A DNA stretch of 6,932 nt from Candidatus Dadabacteria bacterium (GTDB lineage: Bacteria; J088). Numbering within the stretch: the stretch's first letter is position 1; each line of letters starts with the position of its first letter. Location: the NCBI GenBank assembly GCA_003695505.1, contig RFIY01000357.1, positions 1 through 6,932 on the forward strand. Reading direction: 5' to 3'. A program made the position numbers and the translations under genes. This document shows, in pieces, positions 1 to 6,932 of the stretch. The notes beneath the pieces were generated by a model that had not been told where the DNA came from, did not search any database, and saw nothing but the letters and a program-made list of their open reading frames with translations.

Positions 1-12
1 AGGCAACACGCG

Positions 13-753
13 ATGAGACGACGATATGCGCTGATTTCGGTAGTGGTGACCCTGTTTGTTGCCGCGTGCGCATCCGCGCCGGAAACGCGAAAGAATTACA
101 ACTATGATCTGGGACTGTCCGCACTGGCGGCGGCAGATTACATCAACGCAATTGCACAGCTTCAGGAGGCGGCGAAGGCGTCGCCAGACGATCCGGAAGT
201 CTGGAATGCGCTTGGACTCGCCTATTTTGGCCGCGGCTTGCCGGACCGTGCAATCCAGTCGTTTCGCAAGGCCATCGAACTCAAATCGGATTATTCGGAA
301 GCGTGGAACAACCTCGGCGCCGTCTATCTTGAGCTTGGGCAGTACGAGTCGGCGTTGTCTTCATGCCAGAAGGCACTGGAAAATATCCTTTATGCCCACC
401 CGGAGAACGCGTGGTTCAACATCGGGATGGTGTACTTCAATACGGGGAAATACAAGGAAGCGCTCGACGCATTTTCGCGTGCCGTGCGGATCAATCCCAA
501 TTTCTGCGACGCGCGTTATCAGGTCGGCGAAACCTGGTTGCAGCTTGGCGATGCCGAGAAGGCCGTCCAGGCACAACGCACGGTGATTCAGCTTTGCCCG
601 GACGCGGTTGACCCCTACCTTGGCGCCGGGATCGCTTACCTGAAACTCGGAAAACGGAAAACCGCGCGCCAATACTTCGACAAGGTCATCGAACTTGCGC
701 CCGAGAGCGCGCAGGCGAACGACGCACGGAGGTATCTGAAGCTGCTGCGATGA
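13..753 (+). CDS. pilW: PilW/PilF/Tgl-like TPR lipoprotein (type IV pilus pilotin)
   Basis: This 246-residue protein is a likely outer-membrane lipoprotein that helps the type IV pilus secretin PilQ assemble, as known for PilF, PilW and Tgl. A basic start (M-R-R-R), a hydrophobic stretch and the lipobox V-A-A-C place the lipidated cysteine at residue 19, which supports the ATG at 13; a weak AGG lies at bases 1-3. The mature part is almost entirely TPR repeats, about six, at roughly residues 28-61, 62-94, 95-130, 131-164, 165-198 and 199-232, with the usual W/Y-LG-Y-A-F-A-P pattern. The third repeat is slightly enlarged around residues 121-130. Cysteines 118, 165 and 195 could matter in the periplasm. 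Length and repeat number match the PilF family. The stop overlaps the RodZ-like start by four bases, and a pilotin followed by rodZ is a common proteobacterial order. No pilus structural genes are in the window, so a generic TPR lipoprotein remains possible. Confidence 0.8.
   Translation: MRRRYALISVVVTLFVAACASAPETRKNYNYDLGLSALAAADYINAIAQLQEAAKASPDDPEVWNALGLAYFGRGLPDRAIQSFRKAIELKSDYSEAWNNLGAVYLELGQYESALSSCQKALENILYAHPENAWFNIGMVYFNTGKYKEALDAFSRAVRINPNFCDARYQVGETWLQLGDAEKAVQAQRTVIQLCPDAVDPYLGAGIAYLKLGKRKTARQYFDKVIELAPESAQANDARRYLKLLR
728..732 (+). promoter_or_regulatory. Shine-Dalgarno-like GGAGG inside the upstream gene, distant from its start
   Basis: GGAGG lies 17 bases before the ATG at 750, further than the usual 5-10 base spacing. 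There is no closer purine-rich site and no alternative start codon in that frame between them. Initiation of the RodZ-like gene therefore probably relies mainly on coupling to termination of the pilotin gene through the ATGA overlap. The role of the motif itself is inferred. Confidence 0.35.
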
Positions 754-1595
754 CAGAGCCGCCTTCGCCGAATCAGGAATCCGCCGCCGAAGTACGCTTC
801 GGCGCGTGGTTACGTGAGCAGCGAGAACTTCGCGGCATCGATCTCGCCTACGTCGTGACCTTTACACGGTTATCGCATGGTCAGATCGAGGCCCTGGAAG
901 GCGGCGACTGGGATCGATTTGCGGCCAGCGTCTACTTGCGTGGTGCGGTCATGAACTATGCACGCGCAATCGGCGCGGACGTCGAAGATATCCTGTCGCG
1001 GCTGCAGATCGAGGTGCCGGGTGCGTTTGTTGCGGAGGCGGGCGCGGATGCGCCGTTGCCGAATGCGCTGACTGCCCCGGAGGCACGGTCGCATCGCCCG
1101 ATGTTGCTGATCGGCGTGGTAGCCGCGGTGGCTTTGCTGGGGTTGTTGTTCTGGGCCGCGCTGGAGCGGGAGCGTGCAGGTGAGGTGCCGGCTGGCAAAA
1201 ACGCTGCGCAAGCTGAATCAACCGCAACGCTCCCGATCACCGCACCGCTCGCAGGCACGGCGGTCACCAGCAACGCTGACGTCAGAGCGCCCGATGCCAG
1301 CACGTCCGGAACCGACGCAAAACCGCCAGTCGCCGCTGTTGCCCCCGTGCCGGAGCCACACAGGATTCAGCTACGGGCCGGTGCTGATTCCTGGGTGGAA
1401 GTTCAGGCGGACGACGGCCCGCCGAAGAATCTCGTACTCAGAAAAGGTCGGCGCCTGAAGGTGGAAGCATTTCGTGAGGCGCGCATTCGTGCTGGAAACG
1501 CCGGAGGCGTGACCATCGTCGTCGACGGATCAGTGCTGGCCGCACCCATGGGTCCCGCCGGGGCGGTGCGCGAAAAAAGGCTGAACTTCGAATGA
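750..1595 (+). CDS. rodZ: RodZ-like protein: HTH, one membrane helix, DUF4115-type C-terminus
   Basis: This 281-residue bitopic membrane protein has RodZ architecture. RodZ links the MreB cytoskeleton to the cell-wall elongation machinery. Residues 17-88 form a Cro/XRE-like helical domain beginning F-G-x-W-L-R-E-x-R-E-x-R-G. Further on it has the family-typical Y-L-R-G at 62-65 and Y-A at 70-71, the region that contacts MreB in characterised RodZ proteins. A single membrane helix spans about 117-138, followed by charged residues. An Ala/Thr/Pro-rich linker (about 145-203) leads to a periplasmic beta domain (205-281) with the W-V-E-V motif at 215-218 and the late G-N-A element at 249-251, as in DUF4115. 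The ATG is fixed by a 4-base ATGA overlap with the pilotin gene, and the stop overlaps the next gene the same way. It is shorter than E. coli RodZ (about 337 aa), mainly in the linker. A related HTH membrane protein not tied to MreB cannot be excluded. Confidence 0.78.
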   Translation: MTEPPSPNQESAAEVRFGAWLREQRELRGIDLAYVVTFTRLSHGQIEALEGGDWDRFAASVYLRGAVMNYARAIGADVEDILSRLQIEVPGAFVAEAGADAPLPNALTAPEARSHRPMLLIGVVAAVALLGLLFWAALERERAGEVPAGKNAAQAESTATLPITAPLAGTAVTSNADVRAPDASTSGTDAKPPVAAVAPVPEPHRIQLRAGADSWVEVQADDGPPKNLVLRKGRRLKVEAFREARIRAGNAGGVTIVVDGSVLAAPMGPAGAVREKRLNFE

Positions 1596-4141
1596 CGGTC
1601 TTTCGGCGCGTGATGTTTGTCAATGGATTCGCGGCCAGCCTTGCATCCATCGCGGCGATATCGGCGATCTACCAGTTCTGTCGTCCGCCGTGGGACGTAT
1701 TCATCGATTTCATCGTACTGTCGGCCGGGATTCTGCTGTTTGCGCTGATGATTCAGAATCTCTTTCACCTGAGATGGTTGCAGCGCGAATCGGTGATTGA
1801 TCGATGGAGTACCGGTGATACGGAGGACTTCCTGCTCGACACCGTGCGGGAACTCCTGCATTTCCCGTATCGTTCTGCCTTGCTCAGCACGCTCCTCTGG
1901 CTCGTCTTGTCGGTGCCAGCCGCGATACTCTACTGGATTGTGGTGGACGGAAGTGTTGGCAATGCGTTACTGACGTATTCGTTTCTGCTCGCGGCCGGAT
2001 CATCGACCGTATTTATTCAGGATGCGTATAGCCGGAGTCTGCTGGCGCCCCGCATAGAAGCATTCGTAGCCGCCCAATCGACCGCATTCCAGCAGCGGGT
2101 CGGGCAGATCGACGTTCCACTGTCGGTGCGATCGAAGTTGATCCTGCATTCGGTGTTTATGCTGAGCGTGATTGCGCTCGCAGCGCTCTCGGCCGGGTAT
2201 GCATTGCAAAGAGACCGGCTGCGCGATCAGCTCAGGCAGAGCCTCTCGCTCACGATCCGGATGGATGCGCCCGCGCTTCGGCACGCGGCCAGCGAACGTG
2301 ATGAAGATATGATCATGCGAATCCTTCGTAGCGCCGGAGGTCTGTACGGGGGCGCCGTCCGCTACACAGATGCTCACGGGCGAGTCTGGAGCTGGGTGCC
2401 GGAAGATTTTCCGCGGGCAGCACGCTCGTGGCTCGTTTCCGCCTCTGGTACGCAACGGCAGGCGTCGTTCGTCGGAGTCCGCGAGCGGATCGAGGGCAGT
2501 ACGTTCGCGGTCGTCACGCCGTGGAGCGACTTCGGTGGGCCGATGTCCGCATACATCTACCTGTTTGCGGCAACCTTTTCGGGGGGCGTCCTGCTGATTT
2601 TCGCGATCGCCTTCCTTGGCTCACATGATCTCGGGCGCACCGTACGGCGCGTCGGCAAATGGGCCGAACACCTCGGTGCGGGCACATTGGGACGTCAGAT
2701 TCCAATCGCCGAGGATGATGGTTCGGCGGATCTCATCGTCCGGCTCGATGCATTGCAACAACGACTGGTGCAATTGCTCGGGGATATGCAGGAAGGCGCG
2801 GCGGGTACGCGCACGCTAAGCGCCAATGTCCAGGAACACGCGGTCCAGCTCAGGCAGACGACCGAAGAAGATGCGAACCTGGTCGAGCTGATGCGGCATC
2901 TGTTACGCAGACTGCATCAGGGCCTCGAACAACATCAGGTCACGATCGGCGACCTCGACCGGATGGTCGGCGAGGCCGGAGCTGTGATGCTGCAACTTCA
3001 GCCCGCGCTGCGCGACGTGGACAACGATTCCGAGGCGCTGCTGAACGAAGTAGATGTTTATCGCGAGCAGATCCAGCAACTTGAGCAAATGTCGCAGCAG
3101 GCGCGCGATGACCTGAATGCGTTTGTCTCTGGCGCTGAAGAAGCGCGGCGCAGCCTGAACAACCTTGACGATGTCCTTGAACACCTTACCGAAATCGTGC
3201 GTCGATCACGGCAGATTTTGCTGCGGACGAACGACCAGGGCGGGGTGGCGTTCGAAAGCGTACAGGCGTCACGGCAGGGCGTTGCGCGGTTGCAGCGCAC
3301 AATGGAAGACAGCGCCGCGCTACTTGAACACCTTGGACACACGATGGAGCAATTGCTGGAAGTCGCATCCTCGATCCATGACGTCGCTGAAGATACGAAG
3401 CTGCTGAGTCTGAATGCGGCTATTCGCAGCGTCAAGGCGCGTGAGGAGGGACGTAGTTTTTCTGTGATCAGTCGAACGATTCAGGATCTGGCCGCAGAGA
3501 CCCAGCAGGCCATTTCCGATCTGATCGATGAAATCGAACAACTGACAACCGAAGCTGCGGGACTGGATCAGCATGTCGCCGGATTGACGGAAAGCCTGGC
3601 CACGGCAACGCGAGAAGCCGGCGAGAGCGCTGAAAACTGGAGAGCCTCGCGCTCTGAACTGCAACAGTTTCTGCAAATCGAAGCCAAGTTCGAACACTTC
3701 GTACACGAACTCCGGCGCCAGCGGGATGACATCCGCCAGCGCCAGTCCAGACTGGATGCACAGACGCAGGTCATCGCGCGCGTGCTGGGCGATCTGGCCG
3801 TGGCGCTCGAGCATCGTCAGCAACAGTTTCAGGAAGTTGTCGACGTCGCCGCGAAACTGCGCAACCATTCGAACTATGAGGTCAACAAGGGTCGGTTTGT
3901 CGGAGACAATCTGGAACAGATTCGCGGCATGGCCGCGCACATTCAGTCCTTCTTGTCCGAACAGGCACGGAATGTGGTCGAGATCGAACAAGGAATCGAT
4001 CACATTCGTCAGGGGATGGTTCAGAACGTTGACGAAGCCGTTCAGATCAGCGAAGGCCTGAGCCGCCTCGAACGTGCGATCCGCGATTTCGAAGACGCCT
4101 TTCTGCAGTTCGATCTGGATCTGTCGGGGGAAACGACGTGA
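1592..4141 (+). CDS. Six-helix membrane MCP-like receptor with atypical signalling tip (first of a pair)
   Basis: This 849-residue protein resembles a methyl-accepting chemotaxis protein. Hydrophobic segments lie near residues 7-29, 35-55, 97-118, 123-142 and 182-204, then an extracytoplasmic domain (about 205-320) and a sixth helix (321-343). A HAMP-like segment (about 344-396) leads into a charged, Gln/Glu/Leu-rich coiled coil to the end. The hairpin tip is clear at 590-633: the D-T-K-L-L-S-L-N-A-A-I core, then E-E-G-R-S-F-S-V, and L-A at 633-634. It has the same length as E. coli Tsr but changed contact residues: Tsr F373, E385 and R388 correspond to E600, R612 and K615. Each arm is roughly 210-230 residues, longer than in Tsr. 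No clear methylation consensus or C-terminal CheR-binding pentapeptide is visible. The ATG at 1592 overlaps the RodZ-like stop (ATGA), with AAAAGG at 1575-1580 as possible ribosome site. The ligand is unknown. The HAMP assignment is weaker than in the next gene, and a non-chemotactic scaffold is possible. Confidence 0.85.
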   Translation: MTVFRRVMFVNGFAASLASIAAISAIYQFCRPPWDVFIDFIVLSAGILLFALMIQNLFHLRWLQRESVIDRWSTGDTEDFLLDTVRELLHFPYRSALLSTLLWLVLSVPAAILYWIVVDGSVGNALLTYSFLLAAGSSTVFIQDAYSRSLLAPRIEAFVAAQSTAFQQRVGQIDVPLSVRSKLILHSVFMLSVIALAALSAGYALQRDRLRDQLRQSLSLTIRMDAPALRHAASERDEDMIMRILRSAGGLYGGAVRYTDAHGRVWSWVPEDFPRAARSWLVSASGTQRQASFVGVRERIEGSTFAVVTPWSDFGGPMSAYIYLFAATFSGGVLLIFAIAFLGSHDLGRTVRRVGKWAEHLGAGTLGRQIPIAEDDGSADLIVRLDALQQRLVQLLGDMQEGAAGTRTLSANVQEHAVQLRQTTEEDANLVELMRHLLRRLHQGLEQHQVTIGDLDRMVGEAGAVMLQLQPALRDVDNDSEALLNEVDVYREQIQQLEQMSQQARDDLNAFVSGAEEARRSLNNLDDVLEHLTEIVRRSRQILLRTNDQGGVAFESVQASRQGVARLQRTMEDSAALLEHLGHTMEQLLEVASSIHDVAEDTKLLSLNAAIRSVKAREEGRSFSVISRTIQDLAAETQQAISDLIDEIEQLTTEAAGLDQHVAGLTESLATATREAGESAENWRASRSELQQFLQIEAKFEHFVHELRRQRDDIRQRQSRLDAQTQVIARVLGDLAVALEHRQQQFQEVVDVAAKLRNHSNYEVNKGRFVGDNLEQIRGMAAHIQSFLSEQARNVVEIEQGIDHIRQGMVQNVDEAVQISEGLSRLERAIRDFEDAFLQFDLDLSGETT
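4126..4133 (+). promoter_or_regulatory. Ribosome-binding site supporting the GTG start of the second receptor gene
   Basis: A purine run, GGGGGAAA, ends four bases before the GTG at 4138. Together with the 4-base GTGA overlap with the preceding stop, it supports GTG as the true start over later in-frame codons. Confidence 0.5.
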
Positions 4142-6726
4142 CGACGACGGCTGCACACTGGCGCGCGTTTCGTGTTCGCGCGTTTCTCTCGTATGTCGTG
4201 GCGAGCTGGACCGGCCTGGGCACGACGCTGGTTGCGGCAATACTTGTATGCCGCTTTTCCGAATTCGAATTGCGGTTGTCCGTGCGGTTGATCATTGCGC
4301 TGATCATCGCGGCCGGGCTGATCCAGATCACACTGGACCGACGCAACCTGCGCCCCGTTCGACGCTGGCTTTCCGGAGGCGCAACCAGCACGGATCGAGA
4401 CGTACTGGTGCGCGTCTACAAGGAATTGCTCCGCTATCCCTGGAGCAGTTCCTGGCTCGGTTTCTGGATCTGGCAATTCGCCGTGGCTGCCTATTTCGCG
4501 GGCCGAATGTACTGGCTTCGTGATGCGCCGGTTTATCGGCATCTGATGCTGGCGGAATTGAGCATTGGCGCGTCGTTTCTGAACTGGACCATCCAGTATT
4601 TCCTGTTGAGACGCTCGACCACATCGTTGATTGAATCACTGCCGTTGACGGTTGCAGACGTTGCCGATGTACCACGGCGAAGTCTGCTCAGCAAATACAT
4701 GTGGGGCTACGGGTCCACACTGATCGGCGTGGTCGTGCTGGCGTCGTGCCTGAGTTACGGACTCAATCGGGACCTGGCGCTGAACGAGTTCTTTCGGCAG
4801 GTGCATCGCATTACGTTTCAGGCCGAGGAACTGCTTTACCGGTTCGGTTCGTCCAGCTTCGATTTTCAGCAGCGGCTCGCGGCGCTGAATGCGCGTCTGC
4901 CGGGCGAGTTGTCGATCACGACCGTTCCTCCAAGAGAGGCGATCGACCTGACACGCCTCCGCCAGAAGAGCGCGGGGATTCTGGGACTCGATGTCGACCT
5001 GCAGGAAACCCAGCGGATCGCCCCGCGGATGACCTTTGTCCGCCCATTGGCCATCGCCGAAAACCGTGGTACGGCGGCCATGTTGCAGTACGATGTACCG
5101 ACTACATCGCTGACAGATTCATTGCGAGAGACGCTGATTCGCCTGAGTGCGCTGGCCTTTGTGCTGTTCGCGCTGGTTACGATCGGAATCGTGGTGTCGA
5201 TCCGGCAAATCACGCGACCGATCCAGATGATTCGCTCGGCGCTGCATCCGTCAGGGGATGCGTTCCGCACACCGCCAATGCCGGTCAGTGATGATGAGTT
5301 ACTCGGGTTCTCCGCCGGAATTCGCAGCATGTTCAACCGTCTGCAGTTGCTATTCCAGGAGTTGCTGGGCGCGTACTGGCAGGTCAAGGATGAGCGGGCG
5401 CGGTTGCACGGCGTCGCCGAGCGATTTCAGCAGCGCGTGCAGCGGGATGAGCAGCAGGTTGAACTGCTGACCGGAAGATTGCGGCAGATCGCCGAACAGA
5501 TTCGTACGTTTTCGAGTCAGCTCGAAGCCATGGACGCGACCGCTCAGGGTGCGCAGCAGGCGATCTCGACGATGTCGGAGACGCTGGTTTCCATGAGTCG
5601 CGATGTGATCGTCATGCGTGGACGTGTTCTGGAAGGGCGCGACTGGATTCGTAGTGGGGGAGACGAGATGTCAACGGTCGGCCAGACCCTTCAGAGCCTG
5701 AACCGCTGGATATCCGGGGCGCAGCAGGAATTTGACGGGATCCTGCGCCGATTTCGCGACCTGGTCGTGATGATGGATCCGGTCGACGACCAGATTGGTC
5801 GATTCAGTGATGCCGTCCGTTTCGGCGCAGACCGCGTGCGCACGGTGTATCAGTTGCTCGCCAGCGAATCCGACAGATACAACGAGGGCGCGATTCTGCT
5901 CGAGAAAACACAGGACAATCTCGAAGATGTCATGGAGGAATTTCGCGAGGTCGAGTCCATCCGTGAACAGATAGAAATGTTGAGCTTCCAGGCTGCGGTC
6001 GTCGCGTCCCAGTCGATCGAGTTCGAGCGAGATTTTCGCGTCGTTGCCGATGAAATCCGCGACCTGTCGGAACGGGCCTCAGTCGGCATTCAGCGTATTT
6101 TCGCGGCGATCTGGGCGCTCGACCAGCAGGGCAAACAGACGATTTCACGCATCGTCGGCAGCCGTCGCGCACTGACAGATGCGCGAGCCACCAGCGAGCG
6201 GGCCTGGATGGATGCGGAGCAGGGGATGCAATACGCCTCTGATTTCGCAGAAGACATGTTGAATGCCATCTCGGTCGTTCGCGACGAGGCCGATCGGACG
6301 GAAGCACTCGTCCTCGCGCTGCGCGAGCCATTCCAGCGCGGCAGCGCCCTGAGTCACGGTGTGTCACAGGTGCTGGAGCTCTATGAAGGGGTCCGCAACC
6401 AGGTGCGACGGCTCGATGACCTCAGTCGTCGGATCGAGCTGCGTCTGCGTGAACAGGAAGATGCACTGCGGGTCTCCGAGCGATCCGTCGGACGCGTGAC
6501 GATGCAGATCAGAGAACTGATCGGCGGAGGCGAGAGCGTCGTGGAGCAGGCAAGGTCGATGCGGCTGTTGCTGCAGAAGCTCAGCGACGAGGCAGCGCAA
6601 ACCGGTAGCCGCATTGCTGCGACGCTGCGCGACCTGGATCGCATCGAAGCGGATATCTTTCGCAATGAGGCCGAGGTCAAGCGCATTTCTGCGGAATTGC
6701 AGGCGCGCGACCATGCGGGGGATTGA
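4138..6726 (+). CDS. Six-helix membrane MCP-like receptor with shortened signalling tip (second of a pair)
   Basis: This 862-residue protein has the same plan as its upstream neighbour and is probably an ancient paralogue. Membrane segments lie near 18-38, 48-66, 106-122, 135-156 and 190-208, followed by an extracytoplasmic domain (about 209-336) and a helix at 337-355. A recognisable HAMP domain (356-408) begins I-T-R-P-I-Q and has a later D-D-E-L motif. A long coiled coil fills the rest. The MCP tip region is at about 606-645: L-S-F-Q at 615-618 and F-R-V-V-A-D-E-I-R-D-L at 633-643 match the flanks of the MCP signature. The stretch from F617 to F633 is 17 residues, against 24 from F373 to F396 in Tsr. 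The N-A-A-x-E-A-A-R core that binds CheA/CheW and forms trimers is absent. No methylation consensus or C-terminal CheR-binding pentapeptide is evident. Translation starts at GTG within a GTGA overlap. The protein is uninterrupted, so it is not an obvious pseudogene. The ligand and output are unknown. Confidence 0.85.
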   Translation: MTTTAAHWRAFRVRAFLSYVVASWTGLGTTLVAAILVCRFSEFELRLSVRLIIALIIAAGLIQITLDRRNLRPVRRWLSGGATSTDRDVLVRVYKELLRYPWSSSWLGFWIWQFAVAAYFAGRMYWLRDAPVYRHLMLAELSIGASFLNWTIQYFLLRRSTTSLIESLPLTVADVADVPRRSLLSKYMWGYGSTLIGVVVLASCLSYGLNRDLALNEFFRQVHRITFQAEELLYRFGSSSFDFQQRLAALNARLPGELSITTVPPREAIDLTRLRQKSAGILGLDVDLQETQRIAPRMTFVRPLAIAENRGTAAMLQYDVPTTSLTDSLRETLIRLSALAFVLFALVTIGIVVSIRQITRPIQMIRSALHPSGDAFRTPPMPVSDDELLGFSAGIRSMFNRLQLLFQELLGAYWQVKDERARLHGVAERFQQRVQRDEQQVELLTGRLRQIAEQIRTFSSQLEAMDATAQGAQQAISTMSETLVSMSRDVIVMRGRVLEGRDWIRSGGDEMSTVGQTLQSLNRWISGAQQEFDGILRRFRDLVVMMDPVDDQIGRFSDAVRFGADRVRTVYQLLASESDRYNEGAILLEKTQDNLEDVMEEFREVESIREQIEMLSFQAAVVASQSIEFERDFRVVADEIRDLSERASVGIQRIFAAIWALDQQGKQTISRIVGSRRALTDARATSERAWMDAEQGMQYASDFAEDMLNAISVVRDEADRTEALVLALREPFQRGSALSHGVSQVLELYEGVRNQVRRLDDLSRRIELRLREQEDALRVSERSVGRVTMQIRELIGGGESVVEQARSMRLLLQKLSDEAAQTGSRIAATLRDLDRIEADIFRNEAEVKRISAELQARDHAGD

Positions 6727-6765
6727 GGCCTGCCGCCCGCAGATGTTCGAATGGCGCGTTGTCTC

Positions 6766-6932
6766 ATGAAGGAGCCTGCACCTGAACGTATTCCGGCGCA
6801 TCGGCCGGACGAACGTTTGCTCGAAGAAGCGAGCCACGCGTTGCTCCGCATCGTCGATTTTCCGCGAGGGGCACGCAAGTGGGTCACCATGCGACGCGAT
6901 GGGTTGCGGGCCGAGTTTGTGGATCGTGGTGG
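6766..6932 (+). CDS. Start of a hypothetical protein gene, cut by the window end
   Basis: An open + strand frame continues through the window edge, giving 55 complete codons from ATG 6766, beginning M-K-E-P-A-P-E-R. It is charged, rich in Arg and Glu, and lacks any signal peptide or membrane helix in the visible part. I recognise no family. An in-frame ATG at 6751 would add five residues; neither start has a convincing ribosome-binding site. The gap after the second receptor gene is only 24-39 bases with no terminator-like hairpin, so it may belong to the same operon. Its codons resemble those of the upstream genes. The reading is tentative because so little is present. Confidence 0.5.
   Translation, partial: MKEPAPERIPAHRPDERLLEEASHALLRIVDFPRGARKWVTMRRDGLRAEFVDRG

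Noticed and set aside
3320-4240. A 306-codon open frame on the minus strand
   Set aside because: It lies wholly opposite the coiled-coil coding part of the first receptor and the start of the second, which have clear domain signatures. It shows no recognisable domain, and Gln/Glu/Leu-rich GC-rich coding sequence often leaves the reverse strand open.
5542-5571. A possible MCP methylation site in the second receptor (residues 469-478, with the Q-Q pair at 473-474)
   Set aside because: It only partly fits the consensus, because the second small residue is Gln. It is about 144 residues before the tip, much further than methylation sites in Tsr.
6727-6765. A possible terminator in the GC-rich gap after the second receptor
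   Set aside because: No stable inverted repeat followed by a T run is visible; the gap is short and more like an intra-operon spacer.
6743-6769. An eight-codon mini-frame whose TGA overlaps the ATG at 6766
   Set aside because: It has no ribosome-binding site and a trivial length; the 4-base overlap resembling the upstream junctions is probably chance.
6364-6890. Two overlapping minus-strand open frames near the right end
   Set aside because: Both are antisense to the C-terminus of the second receptor and the following + strand frame. They have Arg/Ser/Cys-rich shadow composition and no recognisable motif.

Overview
The window reads as a piece of chromosome from a GC-rich, Gram-negative, probably proteobacterial organism; gamma- or deltaproteobacteria fit best. 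The evidence is a lipobox-type outer-membrane lipoprotein of the PilW/PilF/Tgl type, a RodZ-type cytoskeletal protein, and two transmembrane chemoreceptor-like proteins. I cannot name the genus. No RNA gene, insertion sequence, CRISPR array or long repeat is visible. Nearly every base from 13 to 6726 is coding, all on the + strand.

Layout: (1) 13-753, a six-TPR lipoprotein resembling the type IV pilus pilotin PilW/PilF/Tgl. (2) 750-1595, a RodZ-like protein with a cytoplasmic helix-turn-helix domain, one membrane helix, a low-complexity linker and a C-terminal DUF4115-type beta domain. (3) 1592-4141 and (4) 4138-6726, two very large proteins (849 and 862 aa). Each has about five N-terminal membrane helices, an extracytoplasmic domain, a sixth helix, a HAMP or HAMP-like segment, and a very long coiled-coil hairpin of the methyl-accepting chemotaxis protein (MCP) type. 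(5) The beginning of a further + strand gene of unknown function, cut by the window end.

All three complete junctions are 4-base stop/start overlaps (ATGA, ATGA, GTGA). The four complete genes therefore look like one translationally coupled operon, with any promoter upstream of the window. The pilotin-rodZ pair is a familiar neighbourhood, but two fused MCP-like genes following it is not an arrangement I know.

The most interesting point is the state of the MCP tips, where CheA and CheW normally bind. The first protein keeps the tip length and the N-A-A-I core but has a charge reversal and other changes at key contact positions. The second has lost about seven residues of the tip, including the whole N-A-A-x-E-A-A-R core, while the flanking helices stay recognisable. 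My inference is that this is a diverged paired receptor, possibly a PilJ-like or cytoskeleton-linked scaffold that sets polarity or pilus activity and does not use ordinary CheA arrays. This is a hypothesis.
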